Of a stretch of DNA of 64,000 bases, positions 43,313 to 54,729 are shown piece by piece. Both the position numbers and the translations under genes were made by a program. The notes below the pieces were generated by a model. That model was not told the DNA's origin. It made no database searches and worked only from the letters and a program-made list of their open reading frames with translations. Origin of the DNA: Channallabes apus (taxonomy: Eukaryota; Chordata; Actinopteri; Siluriformes; Clariidae); NCBI GenBank assembly GCA_030522415.1, contig CM060131.1, forward strand, positions 4,544,203 to 4,608,202. Reading direction: 5' to 3'. How positions within the stretch are numbered: the first letter of the stretch is position 1; every line of letters begins with the position of its first letter.

Positions 43313-45454
43313 TTATGTGTATGCCAGATTAAAAAGATGCGTCTTGAGTCTACTTTTGAACTGAGAAACCGTGTCTGCTCCCCGAACACTTTCTGGAAGG
43401 CTATTCCAAAGCTTTGGAGCTAAATATGAAAAAGCCCTACCCCCTTTTGTAGATTTTGAAATTCTGGGAACTACCAGAAGTCCGGAGTTTTGTGATCTTA
43501 AGGCGCGTGGTGGATTGTATCGTATCAGAAGACTGGTTAGGTATGTGGGAGCTAAACCATTTAAGGCCTTGTATGTAAGTAATACTATTTTGTAATTTAT
43601 TCTAAACTGAACAGGTAGCCAGTGCAGGGATGATAATATTGGGGTTATATGATCATATTTTCTGGATCTAGTGAGAACCCTGGCAGCTGCATTTTGGATT
43701 AACTGAAGCTTGTTTATTGAGGATGCAGGACAACCACCTAGTAATGCATTACAATAGTCCAGTCTGGAGGTCATGAATGCATGAACTAGTTTTTCTGCAT
43801 CAGATATGGATAAGATGTTCCTAAGTTTAGCAATATTTCGAAGATGGAAAAAGGCTGTTTTTGTGATATTTGAAATGTGATTTTCAAAAGACAAGTTACT
43901 GTCTAATATTACTCCCAGATCTTTTACTGCTGAGCTGGTAATAACAGTACATCCTTCTAAGCGCAAGCTGAATTGTGAAAGCTGTTGTGTGCTGGTTTTT
44001 GGGCCAATAAGTAATATCTCTGTCTTATCTGAATTTAATAAAAGAAAGTTATTGGTCATCCAATCTTTTATGTCCTGGACACACTCAGTTAATCTAGACA
44101 GCTTAGGTATTTCGTCTGGTTTAGTTGAGATATATAATTGGGTATCATCAGCATAACAATGGAAACTAATCCCATGTATTCTAATGATGTTACCCAAGGG
44201 AAGCATGTATATTGAGAACAACAGAGGTCCTAAAACTGACCCTTGTGGGACCCCATATTTCACTGGCATTATACCAGACGGTTCTCCATTTAGATCTACA
44301 AAATGGTAGCGATCAGACAGGTGAGATCTAAACCATTTTAATGCCTGTCCCTGAATACCTATATAATTTTGTAAGCGATCTATGAGAATATTATGATCTA
44401 TAGTGTCGAATGCAGCACTAAGATCAAGCAGGACTAGCAATGAGATGCAGCCTTGGTCTGAAGCTAAAAACAAGTCATTTGTAATCTTAACTAGTGCAGT
44501 TTCTGTGCTATGATGGGGCCTGAAACCTGACTGAAATTCTTCATGGATGTTGTTATCCTGTAAGAATGTGCAAATTTGAGCTGATACTACTTTTTCTAGT
44601 ATTTTTGATATGAACGGGAGGTTTGAAATCGGTCTGTAATTTTTTATTTCATTCGCGTCCAAATTAGATTTTTTAAGAAGCGGCTTAATAACTGCTAACT
44701 TGAAAGGTTTAGGGACGTGACCTAGATGTAATGAAGAATTAATAATGTTTAGGAGTGGCTCTCCAACCGTAAGCATCACTTCTTTTAAAAATCTGGTTGG
44801 GATTGGGTCTAACAGGCACGTTGTTGATTTAGCCGAGGTGATGAGTTTATACAGCTCTTCCTGTCCTATACCTGTAAAGCAGTGAAAATCTAAATGTGAA
44901 GCTATAGGCTGAACTGGATCGTGAGATAATATTAGAGGTTGAACCTCCATTATTTTCTTCCTGATATTATTGATTTTTTCATTAAAGAAGTCCATAAAGT
45001 CTTCACTTCTAAACTGTGATGGGATACTCTCTGCGGGCATCTTAGGTTTTGTTAGGCGAGCCACTGTACTAAATAAGAACCTGGGATTGTTTTGGTTTCT
45101 TGCTATCAGTTGGCTAAGATGCTCGGTCCTAGCAGTTTTTAGAGCCTGTCTATAGCTGCACATACTGTCTTTATATGCAGTTCGAAAGACTTCTAATTTA
45201 GTTTTCCTCCATTTTCGCTCGAGGTTACGGGTTGCTCTCTTTAGGGCGCGAGTATGACTGTTGTACCACGGTGCCAATGTTTTATCTCTGACTTTTTTTA
45301 ATCTGATGGGAGCAACAGTGTCTAATGTACTGGTAAAAATAGTGCCCATGCTGCTAGTCACTTCATCTAGATCATCTGCATTTAGGGGTCTGATAAGAAA
45401 TTGGGACAGATCCGGCAGATTACTTGTGAATCTGTCTTTAGTGGTGGGATTCAT
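43313..45454 (-). pseudogene. L2-type reverse transcriptase domain, intact frame
   Basis: An open stretch of 713 codons. It would be the C-terminal part of a LINE protein that copies the element RNA at a nicked target. RT motifs: [19 protein letters not shown] at 272-290, [16 protein letters not shown] near 308, [13 protein letters not shown] at 342-354, [17 protein letters not shown] near 401, and YADD at 434-437 with both catalytic Asp residues. The C-terminus holds [27 protein letters not shown] and [11 protein letters not shown], typical of L2/CR1. The N-terminal Met is not a true start: it continues from the endonuclease frame across a single indel near 45575. Only that break separates this copy from a continuous protein. 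Confidence 0.88.
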
Positions 45455-45566
45455 ATTTCTAACAGATTGATAACGTGGGGAGACACAGCTAATCTGTTCT
45501 ACGGGTAGAGTATATGTCAGGAGGTGATGATCTGTGATATCATCACTTTGAGGTATGATCTCTATA

Positions 45567-46277
45567 TTAGAGACATGGGACTATACCATGGGATATAATT
45601 AAATCTAGCGTATGATTAAAGCGGTGAGTTGCTCCAATTATATTTTGCTTAACCCCAAAGGAATTTAGTAAATCCATAAATGTGAGTGCTAAAGCGTCGT
45701 TAGCATCATCTACATGAATGTTAAAGTCTCCTACTATCAATACTTTGTCAGAGTTAACCAATAGGTCTGATAGCAGATGTCCAAATTCTTTAAGAAAATC
45801 GACATATGTCCCCGGGGGTCTGTACACGGTGGCCAGGGTAAAATATAGCAAGGGTTTATTACGTATTTCATTTAGTGCAACATTAATGATAAGCACTTCA
45901 AATGAATTAAACCCGGGCCTTATTTTCTGGGTAACAGTGAGTACATCATTGTAGATAGTGGCGACACCACCACCGCGACCAATTAGACGGGGCTCGTGCT
46001 TATAGAAATATCCTGACGGAGTAGACTCATTCAGACCAAAATATTCATTTGGTTTAAGCCAGGTTTCAGTGAGACAGAGTGCGTCAAGGCAATAATCTGA
46101 GATAATTTCATTAACAATAAGTGCTTTAGGCGCAAGGGATCTAATGTTGAGTAGTCCAAACTTTAGAGGTGGATTTTGACTACTTATTTTGCCTTTTTCT
46201 GGTTTTCTGGTTATCAGATTGTTTCGGGCAAATTTAACAAATTTATTCTTTTTTCTCAGTATTCGGGGAACAGACAC
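45567..46277 (-). pseudogene. L2-type apurinic-like endonuclease domain
   Basis: Frame of 236 codons: GLLNIRSLAPKALIVNEII (N of the active site), LCLTETWLK (metal-binding Glu), RGGGVATIYND, YRPPGTYVDF, LIVGDFNIHVDD (catalytic GDFN) and THRFNHTLDLIISHG (terminal SDH-like part follows after the break). Nicks target DNA for LINE insertion. After HGIV the frame is lost by one base, and the correct continuation ([18 protein letters not shown]) is in the frame of the RT part. The final catalytic DHH is thus present but out of frame. Confidence 0.85.
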
Positions 46278-46299
46278 AGTTTCTATAGGACAAGCTATG

Positions 46300-46478
46300 T
46301 GTGTTCGTCTATCACTACGGTGAGTTGTGATGTGTCTAATATGTTTGGAATCTACAGTATGACTTACCGCCAGTCAGATGGTTCGTAGTGTTCTGGAGAT
46401 GTTGTCAGAGAGGACCGCTGCTCCAGCTCTGCTAGGGTGTAGGCCATCGGTGTGATAGAGCCTAGGACGCTCCCAGAA
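46300..46478 (-). pseudogene. Possible esterase-domain remnant upstream of L2 endonuclease
   Basis: In the same frame as the endonuclease, upstream sequence reads WERPRLYHTDGLHPSRAGAA, then VLSDNISRTLR. TDGLHPS with its Asp and His resembles the catalytic D-x-x-H of SGNH esterases found in L2/CR1 ORF1 proteins. A TGA separates it from the endonuclease part. The 5' truncation point is just beyond it. Confidence 0.5.
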
Positions 46479-46509
46479 AATGAAACACACATTCTGCTAT
46501 ATCTCTGAT

Positions 46510-47550
46510 AGATCTCTCCAAAAAAATAGGTTTTGGTAAAAAAACTGATTTACAATAGAGGCGCCAATTTCTATGGGCACATTTATTCGCTATGACCTTT
46601 ATTTTCTATTGTACTACTTGGTACTATGTACTGTATGTCAGGGGTGTTAAACTGAATCAAGATAGGGCCAGTGTGGGTTCATGTAACATATGCCTGTGCC
46701 TGCTGTTTATGATCGGTACCAGACATTAAAGAGAAAAAAAAGAGTAAAGAAAAAGTGCTTTATTCTAAAATCTGTCTTTTAATAAACTTTCATGCTGATG
46801 AAGTGAAATAAAAATTCCAAGATTATTACTGTATTTTCCTAAAACCAAGGATTAGCAAAGTAGCTGCAATAAAACATAAAAGTTATTTAAAATGTATATA
46901 TCGAAGATTGCAATTATGATAGTTAAGTGCGATATTAAAAAAACTGGAATTAAATCTTTTTAAATGATGCTAGCGGCTGTTTATGCACGTAGACATTTGA
47001 AATCTTGAACGACTTCATGAAACTGATATCATAAATATGACTCAAATAACAGCTTTGTGCTTATGTTGCAGTTCAGAGCATTTTGGTCAAGTTAAGCATG
47101 AAATCCTCCCACACATGGAAGGGTTTTGGTCATGAAGGTGTTGCTGTTGTGCTGTTTTACACTTCACTGCAGTAAACAGTAATGCCTACTGTACATGTTG
47201 GAGTATTCAGAGTTAGCTCAAAATGCGACTCATTCGATTGGGTCGCCAACTAATTAACAATTAGAATTGTGGCATCTAATTTGGTCATTAATTATAGTTG
47301 ACTAGGTTGATTTGGTCGTTGCACCCATACAGTACGCCAAATGACTACACTACATGAGCACATTATTCATACTGTAATTACTGTACAGAACATTTGGTTC
47401 CTACAGTGGATTACATTTTGATTGTTTGTTCCACAAACATATTCAATTGTAAGTTAAATAGTCTATATGGTATACAGTTTTACATTCCTCTTTAGTTTTT
47501 ATAATAACTATATAAAATAGATATTTTAAAATATATACATACTGTAGCAG
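46510..47550. other. No gene seen
   Basis: AT-rich DNA with many CTGTACAGTA-like words. No recognised repeat beyond the inverted copy at its left edge. Confidence 0.5.
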
Positions 47551-47559
47551 AATGATGCA

Positions 47560-47835
47560 ACACAAGATTCAAGATTTAAAGAACTTTATTAATCTCAGAG
47601 GGAAATTGCTTATTCCTAGTTGCAGCCCACATTTGTGGACACCCATATTATGTAATTGCCAAAATTTAAGCACACAGTTGTATAGGTTGACTTTATACAC
47701 TGAAATACTACAGTTACTGGAAATAAGGGACTCAAACATGTTCCAGCATGACAATGTTTGACAATGTTCCAGGTTGCCAAGGTACAGTAGGAGTCGCAGA
47801 ACTTGAGTGGTCTGCTCTGCGAGTTGATCTCAGTA
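47560..47835 (+). mobile_element. LINE/SINE 3' scrap joined to a Tc1/mariner-like remnant
   Basis: AAAGAACTTTATTAATCTCAGAGGGAAATT (47578-47607) is a LINE/SINE-type 3' sequence. It is followed by the same family as 29060-29265: 'GGACACCCATATTATG', 'TGTTCCAGCATGACAATG' and 'AGAACTTGAGTGG'. Neither piece codes for anything now. Confidence 0.45.
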
Positions 47836-48522
47836 TCAGAAGTGGGCATTAAGATTAAAATTGTCATGTGACGGTCTCTTTTATCATAAGTTTGGATTAA
47901 TGAATTAATGTCACTGATCGTTCCTTTTACCTGGCTTCCTCTCTTCTCTTCCCCAGCCTTGAACTTCATTCACATTAGAGCCAATACTGTAAAGTCACAA
48001 TATATCACAATAGTCACAATAAATACAGAGAAATGGGACAAAACATAGCATGGTTGGTACCAATAAACTTATAATAATGCGCTAAATGTGTTTCATACAG
48101 TATTACTCTTTATGCTGCATTCTCATGTCCACATTTTTGAGACAGGTGTTGCAAAAAGCTACTAATCTTGACTGGTAGGAGGGATAACAATTTTTCAGTA
48201 TATTACTAGCGTCCTGCTTATGCTGCTGAGTAGCCAGTTTCTTTCATAAAATCCCCTGTCTCAGCTGCTGTTAACATTACTGGTGCTTGAGATTTTAATG
48301 TGATAGGCAATGGAAAGCAAGATAAACAAAATATATCTTTAGTGCCAAAAATTATAGTATATATATTACCCTTTGCTGCATAACTATTTCATTACTATGA
48401 ATTGCAGCCACTATGCAACTACAGTACGTATAAAGTAAATTGGAAAAGTAAAACATTTGGAAAAGTTAAAATTACCTATATCATTTCTTTCCATTGCAAC
48501 ATCGTTTAAAGAAAGACGAATT
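47836..48522. other. No gene seen
   Basis: Nothing recognisable. Confidence 0.5.

Positions 48523-48585
<63 letters not shown>
48523..48585. repeat. (AC)n microsatellite
   Basis: About 31 AC units. A (CT/TTCC)-rich tract follows at 48630-48720. Confidence 0.98.
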
Positions 48586-48587
<2 letters not shown>

Positions 48588-48719
48588 AAAGCAGTTTTAT
48601 TTTGAAAGAAAAAAGAACCAACACTTCATATATTTTTTTCTTCCCTATTTTCCCCTTATATACCCCTTTTCTCTTTTTTCTTTCCCTCCCTCTCCTCTTT
48701 CTGACACTTTATCATTTAT

Positions 48720-49185
48720 CCTTATTTACTTATTATCATGTTCTGTCTATTAATGTCACCACTCTCGGCGTGCTCCTTTTTTTCTGTGATCTCCCCTCTT
48801 ATCTTGTCCTCCTCCCTTTACCTCCATGCACCTCCATTGTCTGTTTTCCTTGGGTTAAATGAGCTGAAGCTAGTCCACTGAGAAAAGATAACACCCCATT
48901 GTAACAATGTCTGCCTTAACACATGTTCTTGGGCCACTGTCCAATTCTAACCAATTAGGATCATTTAATTTGGTTGTACTCTACAGCAAATGACTGATCG
49001 AATTACTCATGATTATTTCTCAAACAGGAAAGACAGCAGGAACCCAAGACAGTTTGGACTTGGATAGAAAAGAGTGAGTGCTTAAACATGCTGACCAATC
49101 TGTTCACCATTCTGCACAACTTCACTGAAAGGTAAACAAACTAACTAAATATCCAAATAACATATTTAAAGTTGTTGTAAAACAC
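48720..49185. other. No gene seen
   Basis: Nothing recognisable. Confidence 0.5.
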
Positions 49186-49189
49186 CAGA

Positions 49190-49480
49190 AAACCTGGGAG
49201 TGTGCTGTGATGCCCGGCCCCAGGATGTTGGCAAGAAATCCTTTGGTTGCTGTGGGTTGCAGTGAGAGGTTCCATGGATCAGACTAGGTTGTCCAGCACA
49301 TCCTATAGATCCTCGGTAAGAATGAAATCTGGGGAATTTGGAGGTCAGGTTAACAACCTTGAACTCTTTGCCTGCTATGGACTACATATACACAAGCTGA
49401 TAATGCCCATGTGATGTGGCCAACATTAAATCTTTTCAGTAATATATGCTTCATTGGATTTTGTGTGGAATAGGCCAGAC
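49190..49480 (-). mobile_element. Tc1-like remnant
   Basis: Same family as 40460-40975: 'GTGTGCTGTGATGCCCGGCCCCAGGATGTTGGC', 'CCATGGATCAGACTAGGTTGTCCAGCACATCC', 'AATCTGGGGAATTTGGAGG'. An internal deletion at about 49385 joins the end region to N-terminal coding text. Confidence 0.55.
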
Positions 49481-49719
49481 AGGCTAGGCTTTGCGATATA
49501 ATTGATAATCAATGTCAATGTTTTAATGTTATGCTGTGATCATTTTTTAGGCGATAGGAAGGACACTGCTTGTCAGAGCTTCCCACTGAATAATTGCTGC
49601 AGTGATTAATATGTTTCACCTGGAAGCAGAATATTTAACGCCAACTGATGGAGTAAATAGCTTCTCATTTTTTAAACAAGTGAATTCCCGTGGTTATGGC
49701 AAAGATTATACATGCATAC

Positions 49720-50135
49720 ATTCACCAGCTACTTCATTAGGTACACCTTGCAAGTACTTTTCTGCCTTCTACGTGAACAATTATTTGTAATATTGATTCA
49801 ACAAGGTGCTAGAAACATCCCGTAAAGATTTCAATCGACATTGACATGATAACATCACACATGCTGCAGATTTGTCCAGTGTGTCACATTATTCTCCCAT
49901 TCCATCACATACTTTATTGGATTGAGATTTGGTGACTGTGGAGTTAACTTTGTGACTTTGTGGCACATTATCCTGTGGTTATAAAGGGATGGACATGGTC
50001 AGCAACTATGCTTTGGCATTCAAACAATACTCAATTAGTACTAAGGCCAAAGGTGTGCCAAGAACATATTCTTCACCCCATTATACCACCACCAGTCTGA
50101 ATCATTGGATGGATCCATGCTTTTATGTTTATGCC
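49720..50135 (-). mobile_element. Tc1-like remnant with one terminus
   Basis: The terminal part ACTTCATTAGGTACACCTTG is kept at 49731. Then 'GATTCAACAAGGTGCTAGAAACATCC', 'TATTGGATTGAGATTTGGTGACTGTGGAG' and 'AAAGGGATGGACATGGTCAGCAAC' follow in order. Same family as 29520-30075, same orientation; that copy is missing this end. Confidence 0.6.
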
Positions 50136-50228
50136 AATTATAAATGGGTTTCAACATCTTTTACAAATAAAAATCTAAAAAGTGTGGCACGCATTTGTAG
50201 TCAGCCCCCTTTACTCTGATACTCCTAA

Positions 50229-50760
50229 CTAAAATCCAGTGGAACCAACCAATTGCCTTTAGAAGTCACCTAATTAGTAAATATTGTCCACCAGTGTGTA
50301 ATTTAATCTTAGTATAAATACTGTACAGCTGTTCTGTAAAGCCCTCAGAGGTTTGTTAGAGAACATTAATGAACAAACAGCATCATGAAGCTCAAGGACC
50401 ACACCAGACAGGTCAGGGATAAAGTCGTGGAGAAGTTTAAAGCAATGTTAGGTTATAAAAAAATATATCCCAAGCTTTGAACATCTCACGGAGCGCTGTT
50501 CAATTCTTCATTCAAAAATGGAAACAGTATGGCACAACAACAAACAGGACATGCCCATCCATCTAAACTGACAAGTCAAGCAAGGAGAGCATTAATCAGA
50601 GAAGCAGCCAAGAGGCTCATGGTTTCTCTGAAGGAGCAGCAGAGATACACAGCTCAGATGGGAGAATCTGTCCACAGGACAACTACTGTATTCGCCTTGC
50701 ACTCAACAAATCTGTCCATAAGCAGTCCCTTTTTCAGTTTGCGACAAGCAGCTGGCCCCT
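50229..50760 (+). pseudogene. Tc1-like element 5' part with transposase N-terminus
   Basis: A leader (AGAAGTCACCTAATTAGTAA ... AGCCCTCAGAGGTTTGTTAGAG) precedes an ATG at 50385: MKLKDHTRQVRDKVVEKFKA, then helix-turn-helix text with a frame change near 50460. KLTSQARRALIREAAKRLMV and QMGESVHRTT follow at about 50560-50690. The catalytic domain is absent, truncated near 50760. A DNA-binding-domain-only fossil. Confidence 0.75.
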
Positions 50761-50764
50761 TTCT

Positions 50765-51119
50765 TCTCCTAAGTTGAGTATGTCTACTGCTGGGTGCGTA
50801 TCCTGTTGTCCAGTTCAAACTGCAAGTTCACTGCCAGCCCACCTGCAGGGTCCATACCTGATGAATGAGTGGGTGAAATTAACTACTACCTACAACATTT
50901 GGGTAAAAAAGGTTTGATTGTAATCTGTTTAAAAATTGATTTCTCATGCATTGTCAGCCTTTGTTGATGTCCTCTCAGAATCACCAGGACATAACTTGGT
51001 CGAAAAGTGAGAAGAACTCACCCCATCATAGCAAAAGATCTAAGGAATTTTATTGATCAAGGTGAAAACCAGAACTGACACACTTGGTGCAAATCGTTTG
51101 CTTGTGTTGTGAGGATTTG
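50765..51119. other. No gene seen
   Basis: Nothing recognisable. Confidence 0.5.
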
Positions 51120-51465
51120 GATGTTTTGTAAATGCATTATGGTAGTTCCTGCGTCTTCCACATACTTCCACGTGTGTATTTACGGGAACTATCGATGATC
51201 GGCTTTGTGAGTTATGCATATAGCCACACCCAACTCAAGGGAAATACTGCTATCTGGATAATGTACTGTAACGTAATCTGGAACAAAACTGCTCATAACA
51301 TCACTTCTACTCAACCTTTTGATTTAATTTATGGAGCAGATTTTACTTTCAGGCAAATAACAAAGGACTAGTTCCATTAAATTCTGTACTGCCAGGTACA
51401 TGCACCCGGTGCAGTGACAAAATCGGCTGGACAGATATACAGACAGACAGACATACAGACAGACA
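51120..51465. repeat. Unclassified interspersed repeat, copy 3
   Basis: Collinear with 6700-6985 (GCATTATGG, TCTTCCACATACTTCC, ATCACTTCTACTCAACCTTTTGATTTA, AGGCAAATAAC, CCATTAAATTCTGTAC). It ends in a similar ACAGACAGACATACAGACAG tract. Class unknown. Confidence 0.5.
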
Positions 51466-51687
51466 TATAATGACATAAAGATACATTCTATGCCCCTTAC
51501 TTCCTATATCCCTTCAACAATTTAAGTTGTTTGAAATCACAGACAGTCTACACCTGTTTCTAATACCCTTCTACACTTTCTATTTATCCCTGTGCCCCTT
51601 TACTATTTTGGCCATTTTCTATTTGGATTCCTTTCTGCATTTCTTAGGCTCCTTTCTTACCTTTTCCCCTCTTCTTTTCACTCCCTA

Positions 51688-51690
<3 letters not shown>

Positions 51691-51723
<33 letters not shown>

Positions 51724-51777
51724 CAGAATTTATTACAGGGTTTTATGTACATAGAGTGTGTGAATGAGAATGATTAT

Positions 51778-51818
<41 letters not shown>

Positions 51819-51894
51819 ACACACAATTTCCTGATTCTATTGCAGGTGGTGGCGAGATCAGTATCTTGTTTTATTCTTTCTTGCTCTGAGTTAA

Positions 51895-51953
<59 letters not shown>

Positions 51954-51989
51954 ATAGAGATAGAGAAGGGAAGATAAATGTGATTGACA

Positions 51990-52030
<41 letters not shown>

Positions 52031-52162
52031 CGTGTGAATACATGTACAAACAAAAAAGATGAGGGTCATTTAATGTGTTGATAGTCATCGCTCCCTTTCT
52101 CTCTCTCTCTCTCTCTCTTTTCTCTCTCTCACACACACACATGCATGCACACACCTGTGTTT

Positions 52163-52205
<43 letters not shown>
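51691..52205. repeat. Cluster of (TG)n, (AC)n and (CT)n microsatellites
   Basis: (TG)n at 51691-51718, 51901-51952, 51993-52034 and 52162-52193. (AC)n at 51781-51824. (CT)n at 52096-52119, then CACACACAC at 52131. The TG and AC blocks are mutually complementary and could fold or recombine. All long frames here are repeat translations. Confidence 0.95.
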
Positions 52206-52210
<5 letters not shown>

Positions 52211-52730
52211 AAGAGAGGTTTGAGGTTTTAAACTGACTTTATTGTTACAAAATTAAAACAGGCTAATCTTGCCAAATATATACAAATTTACATATACACA
52301 CATACACACACAACATACACACTCATACGTGCACCCATACACAATATTTAGACATATGTACAATTTTTTTTTTTTTTTTTTAAGGAAAAGAAAACTGTGA
52401 CCCTCCACCCCACCAAACCCTCCAATTTTTTATTATTATTTTTTTTTTTCAAGGTCTTCATTTTTATTTTCGTTTTAGGTTCAGTCATACAGTCTTGTTT
52501 GTTGTTTCTGGTTTGTTTTAGCTTCTGTCCATTTTTTCTTCTTGCTGAGTATCGGTGGGTTTTTGAGATTCCTTTTCTACTGTTTTTTTCTTTAATTCCG
52601 ATATTTTATGCTGTTCTAGTTCCTGTAGGTATTGATCGGTTGGTTTCTGGATGTTTATTGTTGTGACTGGGTCTGAATCTGCTGTGCTGGACGCTGCTAT
52701 TTCACTCTGTGTCTGACTGCGGCTTGTACG

Positions 52731-54365
52731 CAGAGGTGGAAAGTAACGAATTACATTTACTCGCGTTACTGTAATTGAGTAGATTTTTTGTGTATTTCTA
52801 CTTTTTAAAGTAGTTTTAAAAATCTGTAATTTTACTTTTTCTTAAGTACGTTTTGTTTGAAGTATTGCAATTCGCTACATTTTAAATCATATTCGCTACT
52901 GAGTAAAAAATAAATGAATGAAAATGCTAAAATAATAAAAATATATTATGCTTTGTATAATTTCTCCGTTGCGCTCGTGTGTGTGTGTCATGTCCTGGTC
53001 GCGCGCCGATCCAGACTCCACTCCAGGTTTTCTGACTGTCCCCACATCGGCATCTACCTGACCTTCCACACGGTCGCTTCCGCCCTGAGAGTGACGTCAT
53101 CGACTAGCGCGACCATATATAAACCGAAGAGAGACGCAGGAAAGAGGTTGTGATTTTGGCGTTTTGATATTTGGTTGTGTATTCTGGTTTTGACTTTTTG
53201 CCTCCCATTGACTTGGATTATTGCTTTGTCCCTTTGGTTTGGTTGGTCTTTGTATATATTTGTAGATAATTTTACTGTATTGGTTTAGGGAGGGCGGTGC
53301 GGTGGTGTAGTGGTTAGCACTGTCGCCTTGCACCTCCAGGGTCTGGGTTCGATTCCCCGGCCAGGCTCGATTCCTGTCTCTGTGTGCATGGAGTTTGCAT
53401 GTTCTCCCCGTGCTTGGTGGGTTTCCTCCGGGTACTCCGGTTTCCTCCCACAGTCCAAAGATATGCAGGTTAGGTTAATTGGCGTTCCTAAATTGCCCGT
53501 AGTGTGTGATTGGGTGTGTGAGTGTGTGTATGTGTGTGTGCCCTGCGATGGATTGGCACCCTGTCCAGGGTGTACCCCGCCTAGTGCCCGAAGTCTCCTG
53601 GGATAGGCTCCAGGTCCCCCGCGACCCTGATCACAGGATAAAGCGGTACAGAAAATGAATGAATGAATGGTTTAGGGAGTCCGGGAAGGTACCTGTATTT
53701 TTGTTTGTGTGTGTTTCTTTTTGTTTTTTTTGCAGGTAATCTAGCTACTAAATATAAATACTATTTTGTTTATTATTTTGGCCTGGGTCCACCCTGAATC
53801 TGATCCTCTTCCTCCTTGTGTGTGTGTGTGTGTGTGTGTGAGTGTGTTTGTATATACAAACCTCATTATTTCATCAGTTAATGATTGGATCTAGTTCTTT
53901 CTGCCATATGCCACCATTTCCATACAGTTTAAAATAGAACCCTGAACCATTCTTTTGCTGTATGGCCCGAGACTGGGACGTAACACCATATTTAAGTGAC
54001 CACTTTGATTTTCAAGGACAACAAAGACAACAGCTTCATTATGCAAAGGTGTTCTTTCAGGTAAAAACAACTAGTTTGAGATTTATATCTGCTCATCTTT
54101 TTTGAACTACGCTAGAATGCCTCATCCAAACCTCCCCCCCCCCCCCCCCCCCCCCCCCGCTGTTAAAAAATGTTAAATAAAAAAAGTAACTCGGTAAATT
54201 TTACTCTGAGTAAATTTTTTAATGAGCTACTTTTTACTTTTACTTGAGTAGATTTTTATAATGGTAACTTTACTTGTACTTTTTTTTTTTTGTAAATTGT
54301 AAAATTTCACTGAAGTAACAGTACTTGTACTTGAGTACAAAATTTTATTACTCTTTCCACCTCTG
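52731..54365. mobile_element. hAT-type element (non-autonomous)
   Basis: Ends CAGAGGTGGAAAGTAACG and, inverted, CAGAGGTGGAAAGAG. The arms are about 180 bp with ACTTTTACTTGAGTAGATTTT on one side and its complement on the other. Flanks CTTGTACG (52723-52730) and GTTGTACG (54366-54373) form an 8-bp duplication with one mismatch. It holds a SINE and C/TG runs (54135-54158, 53817-53841) and no transposase. Confidence 0.8.
53293..53667 (+). mobile_element. Full-length tRNA-headed SINE
   Basis: 375 bp flanked by a perfect 12-bp duplication TGGTTTAGGGAG (53281-53292, 53668-53679). The head has RNA polymerase III boxes: A box TGGTGTAGTGG at 53303-53313 and B box GGTTCGATTCC at 53346-53356, 32 nt apart. 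The body contains CAGTCCAAAGATATGCAGG and ends TAAAGCGGTACAGAAAATGAATGAATGAA. The tail is a GAAT repeat. Partner LINE unknown. Best copy of the family in the window. Confidence 0.88.
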
Positions 54366-54729
54366 GTTGTACGTTTGCTGCTGTGTTCTGTAGTGGACGT
54401 CTCCTCTTGTTTCCTCCTGGTTTTTATTGCGGTACTCTTTTTTTTTTTGGTGTCGGTGGTGGTGTGCTGGTTTGTGGCTGCTGTGTGTCTTCTGTAAATA
54501 TTTTAGGGGCGGAGTCTGTGTTAGGGGCGGGGTCACTGTCTGTGGTGGATACTACTGTACTCACAGTGTTTACAGTAGTATCGGTGATGTTTTCTGCTCC
54601 CGGCGCGGTGTGTGTCTCTGTGGTGGTGATGGTGTGTTCAGGGCTGACCTGTTCGAGTCGCGGCTGCGGTGTGTCGCTGCCGTTGTGTCCCGGGCGTGTC
54701 GCTGCGCGAGCTCCCCGGCTGCAGGAAGA

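Larger units (their letters stand above)
42543..46480 (-). mobile_element. L2-type LINE, 5' truncated
   Basis: Reads right to left. The 3' end at 42543-42615 has an ATTCAATTC repeat tail (42546-42568) and the TATATAGCGCTTTTAACAAT terminal motif. A 3' untranslated part follows up to about 43310, then RT and endonuclease frames, then an upstream remnant that reads like the end of an esterase-type domain. The insertion is about 3.9 kb and fairly well preserved. It sits between two inverted 22-bp repeats (42480-42501 and 46487-46508) that belong to an outer element. Confidence 0.85.

Noticed and set aside
51691..52205. CRISPR-like array
   Set aside because: Repeat units are two bases with no spacers, and this is animal DNA.
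53293..53380. tRNA gene
   Set aside because: A and B boxes are present, but the sequence between and around them does not fold as a tRNA. It continues into a 375-bp SINE with its own target duplication.
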